Origin: an uncultured Nocardioidaceae bacterium
GTDB lineage: Bacteria; Actinomycetota; Actinomycetes; Propionibacteriales; Nocardioidaceae
DNA length: 64,000 bases
Direction of reading: 5' to 3'
NCBI GenBank assembly: GCA_902805845.1
Contig: CADCUI010000014.1
Span: forward strand, 1-64,000
This document shows, piece after piece, positions 33,783 through 43,009 of this stretch (position 1 is its first letter; each line of letters opens with the position of its first letter). The position numbers were made by a program, and so were the translations under genes. Under the pieces are notes generated by a model. It had not been told where the DNA came from and made no database searches. It saw only the letters and a program-made list of their open reading frames with translations.

Positions 33783-36475
33783 TGGGCGGCCTCGTGCCAG
33801 CTGCACCCGGTGCCCACGGACACGTCGAGCGGCACGGTCAGGTCGGCGGCGCCCGCCATCTCCGCACGCACCAGCTGCTCCAGGCCGGCGCCCTCCCCCG
33901 GGGCCACCTCGAACACGAGCTCGTCGTGCACCTGCAGGAGCATCCGTGACGCCATCCCGGCGCGTGGCAGGGCGTCGGCGACCCGGAGCATCGCGACCTT
34001 GATGATGTCCGCGGCAGACCCCTGGATCGGTGCGTTGAGGGCCATCCGCTCGGCCATCTCGCGCCGTTGCCGGTTGTCGCTGGTCAGGTCGGGAAGGTAG
34101 CGGCGCCGGCCGAGGATGGTCTCGGTGAACCCGCTGCGGCGCGCCTCGTCGACGATCCCGCCGAGGTAGGTGCGGACCCCGCCGAAGGTCTGGAAGTACT
34201 CCTCCATGAGGGTGCGGGCGTCGGCGGGGTCGATCCGCAGCTGCTGCCCGAGACCGTAGGCCGAGAGCCCGTAGGCGAGGCCGTAGTTCATCGCCTTGAT
34301 CTTGGCCCGCATCTCGCCGGTCACCTGGTCCGGCTCGACGCCGAACACCCGGGCCGCGGTGACGGAGTGGAAGTCCATGCCGGAATGGAAGGCCTCGGTG
34401 AGTCCCGCGTCCTCCGACAGGTGCGCCATGATCCGCATCTCGATCTGGCTGTAGTCGGCGGTGAGCAGCGTCTGGTGGCCGGGCCCCACCACGAAGGCCT
34501 CGCGGATCCGCCGCCCCTCCTCGGTCCGGATCGGGATGTTCTGCAGGTTGGGGTCGGTGCTCGAGAGCCGGCCGGTGGCGGCGATCAGCTGGTTGAAGGT
34601 CGTGTGGATGCGGCCGTCGGGCATGACGGTCTTGAGGAGTCCCTCGACGGTCTGTCGCAGCCGGGACACGTCGCGGTGCCGGAGCAGGTGCTGCAGGAAC
34701 GGGTGCTCGGTCTTCTCGAAGAGGCTCTGCAGCGCGTCGGCGTCGGTGGTGTAGCCGGTCTTGGTGCGCTTGGTCTTCGGCATGCCCAGCTCGTCGAAGA
34801 GCACCACCTGGAGCTGCTTGGGAGAGCCGAGGTTGATCTCCTTGCCGATCACGGCGAAGGACTCCTCGGCAGCGTCACGCACCCCGGCGGCGAACTCGGA
34901 CTCGAGCTTCTCGAGCCGGTCGACGTCGACGGCGATCCCGGTGAGCTCCATCTCTGCCAGCACCTGGACCAGCGGCAGCTCCACGTCGCCGAGCAGCGCG
35001 GTGCCACCCCGGTCGGCCAGCTCCTCGTCGAGGGCGTGCGCGAGGTCGAGCACCGCCCTGGCGCGCAGCATGGCGGTCTCGCCGGCGGTCTGGTCCCCGA
35101 CCGCGTCGAGCGTCAGCTGACCCTCGTCGCCGGCGGGGCCGGTGCGCAGCTCGCGCTTGAGGTAGCGCAGCGTGAGGTCGGCGAGGTCGTAGGAGCGCTG
35201 GTCCGGCTTCGAGAGGTACGCCGACAGCGCGGTGTCGCGCTCCAGCCCCCGCAACGGCCAGCCCCGGGCCGACAGCGCCAGCAGTGGCCCCTTCGCGTCG
35301 TGGAGCACCTTGGGCCGCTCGGGGTCGGCGAACCATGCCGCCACGGCGGCGTCGTCCTCCGGCGTCACCGCGGAGGCGTCGAACCAGGCCGCACCGGCCT
35401 CGGTGGCCAGCGCCACGGCCACGACGTCACCGGTGCCGGCACGCCAGGTGCCCTCGACCGCGACGCCCACCCGGTCGGACCCGGCATGCCCCTGCAGCCA
35501 GCGGGCCACCTCCCCCGGCCCCAGCGCCACCATCGCGAGCTCGAAGCCCTCGGCGTCGACGACCTCCTCCGACTGCAGCGTCTCGAAGAGGCGGTCCCGC
35601 AACACCCGGAACTCCAGGCTGTCGAAGACCCGGTGCACCTCCTGGCGATCCCACGGCCGGACGGCGAGGTCGGCCGGCTTCAGCGGCAGGTCGAGGTCGC
35701 ACACCAGCGCGTTGAGCTGGCGGTTGCGCACCACGTCGCCGAGGTGGGCGCGCAGCGCCTCGCCCTTCTTGCCGGTGATCTTGTCGGCATGGGTGATCAC
35801 CCCGTCCAGCCCGTCGTACTGCTGGAGCCACCGGGCGGCGTACCCGGGGCCCACGCCCGGCACGCCGGGGAGGTTGTCGGAGGTCTCTCCCACGATCGCG
35901 GCGAGCTCGGGGTAGCGGGCCGGCGGCACCCCGTAGCGCTCCTCGACCGCGGCGGGGGTCATCCGCTTCATCTCCGACACCCCGCGCATCGGGTAGATGA
36001 CGGTGGTGCGGTCGTCGACCAGCTGGAAGGAGTCGCGGTCGCCGGTGCAGATGAGCACCTCGAAGTCCTCGTGCACCGCCTGGGTGGCCAGGGTCCCGAT
36101 GACGTCGTCGGCCTCGAAGCCGGGCTTCTCCACGTAGGGGACCCGCAGCGCGTCGAGCACCTCCTTGATCAACGGCAGCTGCCCGGAGAACTCGTCGGGT
36201 GTCTTGCTACGGGTGGCCTTGTACTCGACGTAGGCCTCGGACCGGAAGGTCTGCCGGGAGACGTCGAAGGCGACCGCGAGGTGGGTCGGGGTCTCGTCCC
36301 GGAGGACGTTGATGAGCATCGAGGTGAAGCCGTAGACGGCGTTGGTGTGCTGGCCGGTGGTCGTGGAGAAGTTCTCGGCCGGCAGCGCGAAGAAGGCGCG
36401 GTAGGCCAACGAGTGGCCGTCCAGGAGAAGCAACCGCGGACGTCCGCCGGTCGGGGGCGTCAGCACGTCAGGCAC
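33779..36475 (-). CDS. polA: DNA polymerase I
   Basis: The 898-residue protein has a 5'-nuclease domain (residues 1 to about 310; LLLLDGHSLAYRAFFALP, CTGDRDSFQLVDD, GVPGVGPGYAARWL), a 3'-5' exonuclease-like domain (about 320-480) and a family A polymerase domain. Motif A is LLTADYSQIEMRIMAHL near 671 and motif C is VHDELVFE near 847. The exonuclease motifs are degenerate: where exo I needs DxE the sequence reads VGVAVEG, and the exo II Asp is missing in LHDAKGPLLAL. Proofreading is therefore unlikely, as in mycobacterial Pol I. The O-helix reads NYGLAYG, with Tyr at the Phe/Tyr position that governs dideoxynucleotide discrimination. Confidence 0.96.
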   Translation of the reverse strand: MPDVLTPPTGGRPRLLLLDGHSLAYRAFFALPAENFSTTTGQHTNAVYGFTSMLINVLRDETPTHLAVAFDVSRQTFRSEAYVEYKATRSKTPDEFSGQLPLIKEVLDALRVPYVEKPGFEADDVIGTLATQAVHEDFEVLICTGDRDSFQLVDDRTTVIYPMRGVSEMKRMTPAAVEERYGVPPARYPELAAIVGETSDNLPGVPGVGPGYAARWLQQYDGLDGVITHADKITGKKGEALRAHLGDVVRNRQLNALVCDLDLPLKPADLAVRPWDRQEVHRVFDSLEFRVLRDRLFETLQSEEVVDAEGFELAMVALGPGEVARWLQGHAGSDRVGVAVEGTWRAGTGDVVAVALATEAGAAWFDASAVTPEDDAAVAAWFADPERPKVLHDAKGPLLALSARGWPLRGLERDTALSAYLSKPDQRSYDLADLTLRYLKRELRTGPAGDEGQLTLDAVGDQTAGETAMLRARAVLDLAHALDEELADRGGTALLGDVELPLVQVLAEMELTGIAVDVDRLEKLESEFAAGVRDAAEESFAVIGKEINLGSPKQLQVVLFDELGMPKTKRTKTGYTTDADALQSLFEKTEHPFLQHLLRHRDVSRLRQTVEGLLKTVMPDGRIHTTFNQLIAATGRLSSTDPNLQNIPIRTEEGRRIREAFVVGPGHQTLLTADYSQIEMRIMAHLSEDAGLTEAFHSGMDFHSVTAARVFGVEPDQVTGEMRAKIKAMNYGLAYGLSAYGLGQQLRIDPADARTLMEEYFQTFGGVRTYLGGIVDEARRSGFTETILGRRRYLPDLTSDNRQRREMAERMALNAPIQGSAADIIKVAMLRVADALPRAGMASRMLLQVHDELVFEVAPGEGAGLEQLVRAEMAGAADLTVPLDVSVGTGCSWHEAAH

Positions 36476-36504
36476 CCCCCGACTCTAGCGACCCCGACCC
36501 CCCC

Positions 36505-37101
36505 TCAGGTGGCGAGCCGTCCGGCGCGGGCCCGCCGCTGGGACCGGCGGGCGGCGACCACCTGGCCCACACGGCGCCCACGGGTCTGCTGGCGGACGGC
36601 CGCGGACGGGTCGTGCGGGAGCCGGGCCCGCAGCGCGGTCACCGGAGCCCCGCGCATCGCGGCGACCTGAGCCAGCCCCATCCGGGCGAAGATCCGGTTG
36701 ACCTCGCGGTCGTTCGGGGGGGAGGCCACGAGCAGGCTCTCGACGCCCAGCGACTCGCCCCACCCCAGCGCCGCGGTCACCAGGGCGCGGCCGGCCCCCT
36801 GCCGCGCGTGAGCGGGGTCGACCTGGAGGTGGGTGACCCACACCGCGGACTCGTCGTGGAGCGGGGAGGTCGGAGCCGTCCGCACGAAGGCGCAGCCGAC
36901 GACCTCGCCGTCGAGCTCGGCGACGAGCACCCGGCTCGAGCGGTCGCCGTCGACCCGGGTGAGCGCCTGGCGGATGACCTCCTCCGGCGGTGCTGTCGGG
37001 CCCGACATGCCGGGCCGGACCACGAGGTCGTGCCACAGGTCGCACAGGGTGGCGGCGTCGCCGTCGACGGCGTCGCGGACGAGCACAGGCAGGCGTGACA
37101 C
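36505..37101 (-). CDS. GNAT-family N-acetyltransferase
   Basis: The 198-residue protein has a GNAT domain with acetyl-CoA loop VDPAHARQGAGRALVTAAL near residue 95 and the following EVNRIFARMGLAQ helix. A GTG at 37101 is chosen because GGAGGT lies six bases upstream; a GTG at 37116 would put that site inside the gene. The C-terminal 40 residues are strongly basic (TRGRRVGQVVAARRSQRRARAGR), unlike the domain proper, and may bind nucleic acid or be disordered. The substrate is unknown. It ends 29 bases before polA begins, but in the same direction, so it lies upstream of polA. Confidence 0.8.
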   Translation of the reverse strand: MSRLPVLVRDAVDGDAATLCDLWHDLVVRPGMSGPTAPPEEVIRQALTRVDGDRSSRVLVAELDGEVVGCAFVRTAPTSPLHDESAVWVTHLQVDPAHARQGAGRALVTAALGWGESLGVESLLVASPPNDREVNRIFARMGLAQVAAMRGAPVTALRARLPHDPSAAVRQQTRGRRVGQVVAARRSQRRARAGRLAT

Positions 37102-37248
37102 CGACGAACCTCCCACCCGCCTGCGCAGGTCAGTGGCAGGCGAACGACGACAGAGCTGCTTGGGTTCTCTCGAGCCGGTGCGCCACCCCGCGCATCGGCC
37201 ATGGTGAGATTACCTGCTGGTCGGCTCACCGCCTCGGGAGGTGTCGGA

Positions 37249-37998
37249 TTGTTCCCTGGCCTCGGGACGCTCGTCAACGTGGCGGCCGTGCTCCTGGGAT
37301 CGGCGGTGGGCGTCCTGGTGGGACATCGGCTCCCCGCGCGCACCCGTGACGTCGTCACCGACGCACTCGGCCTCGTCACGCTGCTGATCGCCGCCGGGAC
37401 CGCCGCGGCCGTCGCCGACCCGGCGCTGCTGAGCGCAGTCGGCACCAGCGCACCGGTGCTCATCGTGCTCGGCTCCCTGGTCCTCGGCGGGGTCGTCGGG
37501 TCGCTCGTCGGGATCGAGACACTGCTGGAGCGGTTCGCCGGGGGGCTCAGGGCGCTGCTGCTGCGCGGTGGCGGCGACAGTCGCGACCGTGAGCGCTTCG
37601 TCGAGGGCTTCGTGGCGAGCTCGATCCTGTTCTGCGTCGGGCCGCTCACCGTCCTCGGCTCGTTGAGCGACGGCCTCGGCCGCGGCGCCGACCAGCTGTT
37701 CCTCAAGTCGGCGCTCGACTGCTTCGCGTCCCTTGCCTTCGCCGCCTCCTTCGGATGGGGCGTCGCCGCCAGCGCGCTCGCGGTGCTGACGGTCCAGGGC
37801 ACGCTGACGCTGCTCGGCCTGCTGCTGGGCGACGTGCTCCCGGATGCGCACGTCGCCGCGCTGAGCGCGACCGGGGCGCTCCTGCTCGTGGGCGTGGCGC
37901 TGGGACTGCTGCGGGTCCGTCAGATCCCGGTCGGCGACCTGCTGCCGGCGCTGGTCATCGCGCCGGTGCTGACCCAGCTGGTGGTCGTGCTCCGCTGA
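37249..37998 (+). CDS. DUF554 family membrane protein
   Basis: The 249-residue protein has about seven hydrophobic segments and the DUF554 start FPGLGTLVNVAAVLLGSAVGVLVGHRLP. Internal markers are EGFVASSILFCVGPLTVLGSLSDGL and LFLKSALDCFASLAFAASFGWGV. A TTG at 37249 is the likely start: GGGAGGTG lies five bases upstream and the family normally starts at MFPGL. An ATG at 37201 would add 16 residues without a clear ribosome binding site. DUF554 function is not established; a transport role is only suspected. It is convergent with livF. Confidence 0.85.
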   Translation: MFPGLGTLVNVAAVLLGSAVGVLVGHRLPARTRDVVTDALGLVTLLIAAGTAAAVADPALLSAVGTSAPVLIVLGSLVLGGVVGSLVGIETLLERFAGGLRALLLRGGGDSRDRERFVEGFVASSILFCVGPLTVLGSLSDGLGRGADQLFLKSALDCFASLAFAASFGWGVAASALAVLTVQGTLTLLGLLLGDVLPDAHVAALSATGALLLVGVALGLLRVRQIPVGDLLPALVIAPVLTQLVVVLR

Positions 37999-38017
37999 GG
38001 CCTGACCGGTCCCTCAG
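37995..38017. terminator. weak bidirectional hairpin between DUF554 gene and livF
   Basis: CTGAGG (37995-38000) pairs with CCTCAG (38012-38017) around an 11-base loop. The stem includes the stop codons of both convergent genes. It is short, so the call is tentative. Confidence 0.3.
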
Positions 38018-38733
38018 ACGTCGCCGCCGAGGTACGCCGCCTTCACCGAGTCGTCGCGCGCGAGCTCGGCGCCGGTGCCCGACTTCACGATGGAGCCGGT
38101 CTCCAGGATGTGGGCGGTGTCGGCGATCTTGAGCGCCTGGGCGGCGTTCTGCTCCACGAGCAGGACCGTCGTGCCCTGCTGGTTGATCTCACGGATGATC
38201 GAGAAGATCTGCTGGATGAGCTGGGGCGCGAGCCCCATCGACGGCTCGTCGAGCAGCAGAAGACGGGGACGGGCCATGAGGGCGCGCCCGATCGCGAGCA
38301 TCTGCTGCTCGCCGCCCGACATCGTGCCTGCCACCTGCTTCTCGCGCTCGTGCAGCCGGGGGAACAAACTGAAGACCCGGTCGAGGTCCTCGGTGTAGGC
38401 ACGAGTCTTGCGGTCCTTGCGGACGAAGCCGCCCATGTCGAGGTTCTCGCGGACGGTCATGCCCACGAAGACCCCTCGGCCTTCAGGCGACTGGCTCAGC
38501 CGCAGGACCACGCGCTCGTAGGCAGGGAGCCTGGTGATGTCGCGGCCCTCGAAGACGATGCGGCCCGCCCGCAGGGCGCGCAGGCCCGAGATGGTCTTGA
38601 GGGTGGTGGTCTTGCCGGCGCCGTTGGCACCGATCAGCGTGACGACTTGGCCCTCGTCGACGGTGAACGAGATGTCGCGGATGGCCTCGATGTGCCCGTA
38701 GTTCACGCACAGGCCGTCGACCTCAAGAAGCAT
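38014..38733 (-). CDS. livF: branched-chain amino-acid ABC transporter ATP-binding protein LivF
   Basis: The 239-residue ATPase has Walker A GANGAGKTTT, LivF-type signature TMSGGEQQMLAIGRALM, Walker B LLLLDEPSMGLAP and a switch His-equivalent in LLVEQNAAQAL. The QMLAIGRAL and EQNAxxAL features distinguish LivF from LivG. It powers the Liv importer together with LivG. It is the last gene of livJHMGF and its start overlaps the 3' end of livG by 11 bases. Confidence 0.94.
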   Translation of the reverse strand: MLLEVDGLCVNYGHIEAIRDISFTVDEGQVVTLIGANGAGKTTTLKTISGLRALRAGRIVFEGRDITRLPAYERVVLRLSQSPEGRGVFVGMTVRENLDMGGFVRKDRKTRAYTEDLDRVFSLFPRLHEREKQVAGTMSGGEQQMLAIGRALMARPRLLLLDEPSMGLAPQLIQQIFSIIREINQQGTTVLLVEQNAAQALKIADTAHILETGSIVKSGTGAELARDDSVKAAYLGGDV

Positions 38734-39499
38734 CCTCGTCCACTCCCAAGTAGGCGGCGATGACCGCCGGGTTGTCGCGGATGTCCGCGGGGGTGCCCTC
38801 CGCGATCTTCTTGCCGAACTCCAGCACCACGATCCGGTCGGTCACACCCATGACCAGCCGCATGTCGTGCTCGATCAGCAGGACGGTGTAGCCCCGGTCG
38901 CGCACCCGACGGATCAGCGCCATCAGCTCGGCCTTCTCCTGCGGGTTGAAGCCTGCGGCAGGCTCGTCCAGGCAGAGCAGAGCGGGCTGTGTCGCCATCG
39001 CCCGGGCGATCTCCAGCCGCCTCTGGTCGCCGTACGACAGGTTGGAGGCGAGCTCGTCGGCGCGACCGGCCAGGCCCATGAACTCCAGTAGGTCCATGCC
39101 GCGCTCGTGTCCGTCGGCCTCCTCGCGCCGGTGCTTGGGCGACCGGAAGAGCGCAGTGAGGACGCCGCTGGAGTGGTTGGCGTCTGCGCCGACGAGGACG
39201 TTCTCGAGTGCCGTCATCGACCTGAACAGCCGGATGTTCTGGAACGTGCGGGCGATGCCTTTGCGCGTGATCTGGTGCTTCTTGAGGCCCACCAGCGAGG
39301 AGCCGCGGAAGCGGACCTCCCCCATCGTGGGCGTGTAGACGCCGGTGATGACGTTGAAGCACGTGGTCTTGCCGGCACCGTTCGGCCCGATGAGGCCGAG
39401 GATCTCGCCTTCCTCGATGTGGAGCGAAACCGAGTCGAGTGCGGTCAGACCGCCGAAGCGGAGAGTGACGTCATCGACCTCGAGGATGCGTTCGGCCAT
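38723..39499 (-). CDS. livG: branched-chain amino-acid ABC transporter ATP-binding protein LivG
   Basis: The 258-residue ATPase has Walker A GPNGAGKTTCFNVITG, the LivG-typical RTFQNIRLFRSMTALENVLVGAD, signature NLSYGDQRRLEIARAMA (SYGDQ rather than SGGQ, usual for LivG), Walker B LLCLDEPAAGFNP and LLIEHDMRLVMGVTDRI. It pairs with LivF on the cytoplasmic side of the LivHM permease. The start is one base after the livM stop. Confidence 0.95.
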   Translation of the reverse strand: MAERILEVDDVTLRFGGLTALDSVSLHIEEGEILGLIGPNGAGKTTCFNVITGVYTPTMGEVRFRGSSLVGLKKHQITRKGIARTFQNIRLFRSMTALENVLVGADANHSSGVLTALFRSPKHRREEADGHERGMDLLEFMGLAGRADELASNLSYGDQRRLEIARAMATQPALLCLDEPAAGFNPQEKAELMALIRRVRDRGYTVLLIEHDMRLVMGVTDRIVVLEFGKKIAEGTPADIRDNPAVIAAYLGVDEDAS

Positions 39500-39500
39500 G

Positions 39501-40760
39501 TCAGCCCACCTTGCCCGTCGAGTTGGTGCGACCGAAGCCGTCCGGGCCCTCAGGGCCGTCCAAGCCGTCGTCGGTCGGTCCTGTGTCCTCGCCCCCCTCG
39601 AGCAGCTCGATCTCCCTCTCGGCCACGCGCGCCCGGATGGTGCGTGCGGGCGGGAGCAGACCCTGCGGGCGGTAGACCGGCAGGATCATCAGCGCCAGAC
39701 CGAAGACCAGCAGACGGAAGTCGGCGAACTCACGGAAACGCTCGGGCAGGTAGGCCACGAGGACACCGCCGAGCACGGCGCCCCACCGGTTGCCCGCGCC
39801 GCCGACGATGACCGCGGCGACGAAGAGGATCGAGAGCAGAAGCGGGAAGCTCAGCGGGTTGATGTAGCCGCCCTGGCTGCTGGCGAACAGCGCCCCGGAG
39901 AGGCCACCGACCGCTGCACCCATGGCGAAGGCGAGGAGCTTGAAGCGGAAGGTCGGCACGCCCATGAGCTCCGCGGCGTCCTCGTCCTCCCGGGTCGCCT
40001 CCCAGGCACGGCCGACGCGGCTGTTCTTCACCAGCTTGTCCGCGACGAGCACGAGGATCAGGACGGTCAGGATCAGCCAGTAGTACGGGATCGCGTCGGC
40101 CGCCCCGAACACCAGGAAGCGGGTGCCACGGTTCTCGTCCAGGCTCGGGATCAGGCCGTTCCATGACAGGTGCGGGATCGTGAAGAGCCCGCCCTCCCCG
40201 AACGGGGGCTTGGGGTCGGGGCCGATCGTGGGTGGGTGAGGAATGTCCTTGATGCCCCGTGCAGCGCCCAGCCACTCCACGTTGGTGACGATGAGCCGGA
40301 TGATCTCGCCGAAGCCGAGGGTCACGATGGCGAGGTAGTCGCCGCGCACGCGAAGGGTTGGCGCGCCGAGCAGCACACCGCTGAGCATCGTCACGGCGAT
40401 CGCGACCGGCAGCACGAGGAAGAAAGGCCAGTGCCAGTGCTCCGAGGTCAGCACACCCGTGGTGTAGGCCCCGACCAGATAGAAGCCGATGTAGCCCAGG
40501 TCGAGCAGGCCGGCGTACCCGATCACGATGTTGAGTCCGACGGCCACGAGGGCCAGCGCCGCGGACGAGAACATGATGCCGCCGAAGTCGGTTTGTTGCG
40601 TGGTGAGGATCGGGGGGCGCAGCAGGGGCAGGGCGTAGAAGAGGAGTGCCAGGAGAAGCACGATCAGGAGCCGGGAGGCCCGTGGCAGGCTGTTCCACCG
40701 CTCCACCATGCCGACCCACTGCAGGGCCAGCCGGTCGCGCGCCGTCAGGGGGGCGGTCAT
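39501..40760 (-). CDS. livM: branched-chain amino-acid ABC transporter permease LivM
   Basis: The 419-residue permease has about ten membrane segments. Typical LivM stretches are [51 protein letters not shown] and [19 protein letters not shown], the cytoplasmic coupling loop. A C-terminal acidic, Gly-rich tail of about 45 residues follows. ATG at 40760 shares its A with the TGA of livH (TGATG), so the two permease genes are translationally coupled. A longer frame to 40856 lies inside livH and was rejected. Confidence 0.93.
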   Translation of the reverse strand: [419 protein letters not shown]

Positions 40761-41761
40761 CAGGCACGCGCCTTTCCGAGCGACTCCCCGAGCAGGCCGG
40801 AGGGTCGGACCAGCAGGATGAGGATGAGGAGCACGAACGCCACCACGTCCTTCCACTCGCTGCCGAACAGCGCCGAGCCGTAGTTCTCCATCACGCCCAG
40901 CAGCAGGCCGCCCAGCAAGGCGCCGCGAAGGTTGCCGATGCCACCGAGGACGGCAGCGGTGAAAGCCTTGACGCCGAGGATGAAGCCGGCGTTCTGGCGC
41001 GTGGCGCCGATCTTGATCATGTAGAGCGTGGCCGCTGCGCCCGCCATGAGGCCGCCGATGAGGAAGGTCACCTGGACCACCCGGGTGGAGTTCACTCCCA
41101 TCAGCGCAGCGGACTCGGGGTCCTGGGCGACCGCGCGGATGCCGCGGCCGAAGCGGGTCCGGCGGACGAACTGGTCGAGCGCGACCATCATCAACAGAGC
41201 CGCACCGAGCACCAGGACGTCGACGTCCTTGACGGCGTAGTCGCCGATGCTGAACAGGCCCTCGGGCTGGATCGTCACCGGGTTGGAGTAGACGTCACGC
41301 GCCTTGGCGACGTAGTTGTCGAGGTCGTCGTCGAGGCCGAACCACCCGGCGAACCGGTTGCGCAGGCCCATCACCTCGGCCAGCACGAACGAGGCGCCGA
41401 TCGCGGAGATCAGCGCCATGAGCCTGGGAGCGTTGCGCTTGAGCACCGGTCGATAGGCGACGCGCTCGAGCAGCAGCGCGATGGCGGCCGACAGCAGCAT
41501 CGCCGCGACGAGCGAGACGGCCAGCAGCGGCAGAGCGCTGCCGAGCCCCTGGGTGTCCGCCTGCTTGCCGTGGAAGAACACGAACACCCACGCGACCGCG
41601 AAGGTGCCGTACATGAACACCTCGGAGTGCGCGAAGTTGATCAGCTGCAGGACGCCGTAGACCATCGTGTAGCCGAGCGCCACCAGCGCGTAGATCGCGC
41701 CGAGCGCAAGGCCGGTGACGGTCAGCCCGACGAAGTTGTTGATGAGAAAGTCGAAGTCCAC
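40760..41761 (-). CDS. livH: branched-chain amino-acid ABC transporter permease LivH
   Basis: The 333-residue permease begins VDFDFLINNFVGLTVTGLALGAIYALVALGYTMVYGVLQLINFAHSE, the standard LivH start, and has about eight to nine membrane segments. The coupling loop RFGRGIRAVAQDPESAALMGVN is present. GTG at 41761 is chosen because AGGGAG lies about five bases upstream; a TTG at 41782 lies inside a terminator-like hairpin. A strong hairpin separates this gene from livJ and probably lowers its expression relative to the binding protein. Confidence 0.93.
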   Translation of the reverse strand: MDFDFLINNFVGLTVTGLALGAIYALVALGYTMVYGVLQLINFAHSEVFMYGTFAVAWVFVFFHGKQADTQGLGSALPLLAVSLVAAMLLSAAIALLLERVAYRPVLKRNAPRLMALISAIGASFVLAEVMGLRNRFAGWFGLDDDLDNYVAKARDVYSNPVTIQPEGLFSIGDYAVKDVDVLVLGAALLMMVALDQFVRRTRFGRGIRAVAQDPESAALMGVNSTRVVQVTFLIGGLMAGAAATLYMIKIGATRQNAGFILGVKAFTAAVLGGIGNLRGALLGGLLLGVMENYGSALFGSEWKDVVAFVLLILILLVRPSGLLGESLGKARA

Positions 41762-41782
41762 CGCGCTCCCTATGGACGACAA

Positions 41783-41812
41783 CGGCCGGGGGCGGGAAGC
41801 CGCCCCCGGCCG
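41783..41812 (-). terminator. intra-operon hairpin (attenuator) between livJ and livH
   Basis: A perfect 13-bp GC stem (41783-41795 with 41800-41812) closes on a GAAG tetraloop. It starts 34 bases after the livJ stop codon and ends 22 bases before the livH start. Such a structure after a binding-protein gene usually causes partial termination or protects the upstream mRNA from decay, raising the amount of binding protein over permease. Confidence 0.65.
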
Positions 41813-41845
41813 CAGTATGTCATCAGACGTTGTCCGCGAGTCCGG

Positions 41846-43009
41846 TCACTCGATGGGCTCGGGGTTCTCCACGTCCAGCTCGCCGTTGGCCACCTTGTAG
41901 ACGTAGATGGTCGTCTGCTCGATGTCGCCCTTGTCGTCGAACGTGATCGGGCCCGAGACGCCGTCCTCGGTGTAGCCACCGATGAACTCGTTGATCTCCT
42001 CGGGGCTGCTCGCGCCGTCGTCGATCGCCGCCAGGAAGATGTTGGCCGCGTCGTAGGACTGCGTCGTGTAGAGGCCCGCGTCGTTGCCCGTCACGTCCTT
42101 GACCTTCTGGGCGAAGTCGCTCGGAGCCGGACCAGCGGGGGCCGAGAGCATCGCGCCGTCGGCTGCCTTGCCGGCGACCTCGACGAACGCCGGGTCCTGC
42201 GCCCCGTCACCCGACATGAAGGTGCCCTTGAAGCCGGACTGCCCGAGCTGCTTGGCCAGGAGGCCAGCCTCCGTGTAGTAGCCGCCGTAGAAGACCGCGT
42301 CCGCACCGGACGAGGTGACCTTCTGGACCACGGCCGACATGTCGGTCTGGCCGACCTGGATCTGGTCGGAGCCGATCATCGCGTCGCCCAGGCCCTTCTT
42401 CACGACGTTGGCCAGGCCCACCGAGTAGTCCTGTGCGTCGTCGACGACGTAGACCTTCTTCGCGCCTACGGTCTCCAGGAGGTACTTCGCGTCGGCCTCG
42501 CCCTGCGCGTTGTCGTTGCCGATGACGCGGTGCCAGGTGGTCCAGCCCTGCTCGGTGATGGTCACGTTGGTTGCCGAGGGCGAGATCGACGGCAGGCCGG
42601 CCTCGAAGAAGGTCTTGCCGGTGGCCAGGGACTCACCGGAGAAGCCCGGACCGATGAGGCCGATGATCGTTTGGTCGTTGACGATCTGAGTCGCGAGGGC
42701 AGGAGCCTTCTCCGGGTTGCCCTGCGAGTCGAACTGCTTGAGATTGACCTTGCAGTCGGCGTCCTGGTTGTACTCCTCGAGCGCGGTCTCGATTCCGTAG
42801 ACCATGTTGAGGCCGAGAGCTCCGGCGTCACCGGTCGTGGCGCCGAGGAAGGCGAGGTTCTGCTCGGTGCACTCGCCGCCGTCGCCGCCCGCGTCGCTGC
42901 CGCCGTTCCCGCCGTTGCCGCTGTCTTCGCTCGTGCCGCAGGCCGCCAGCGTCAAGCCTGCCGCGGCGGCCGCCGCAGCGGCTCGCCAGCTCCGGGTGGT
43001 GCGGATCAT
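41846..43009 (-). CDS. livJ: branched-chain amino-acid ABC transporter substrate-binding lipoprotein LivJ/LivK
   Basis: The 387-residue protein has a lipoprotein signal: basic start, Ala-rich hydrophobic core and lipobox LAAC with Cys at residue 24, followed by a Gly/Asp/Ser-rich linker. The mature part is a type I periplasmic-binding fold typical of the Leu/Ile/Val-binding family (NLAFLGATTGDAGALGLNMVYGIETAL, IIGLIGPGFSGESLATGKTFFEAGLPSISPSATNVT, KVYVVDDAQDYSVGLANVVKKGLG). It should be tethered outside the membrane and deliver branched-chain amino acids to LivHM. The ATG has GGAGGG five bases upstream. A possible extended -10 (TGTTAGGTT) lies about 65 bases upstream. Confidence 0.94.
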   Translation of the reverse strand: MIRTTRSWRAAAAAAAAGLTLAACGTSEDSGNGGNGGSDAGGDGGECTEQNLAFLGATTGDAGALGLNMVYGIETALEEYNQDADCKVNLKQFDSQGNPEKAPALATQIVNDQTIIGLIGPGFSGESLATGKTFFEAGLPSISPSATNVTITEQGWTTWHRVIGNDNAQGEADAKYLLETVGAKKVYVVDDAQDYSVGLANVVKKGLGDAMIGSDQIQVGQTDMSAVVQKVTSSGADAVFYGGYYTEAGLLAKQLGQSGFKGTFMSGDGAQDPAFVEVAGKAADGAMLSAPAGPAPSDFAQKVKDVTGNDAGLYTTQSYDAANIFLAAIDDGASSPEEINEFIGGYTEDGVSGPITFDDKGDIEQTTIYVYKVANGELDVENPEPIE

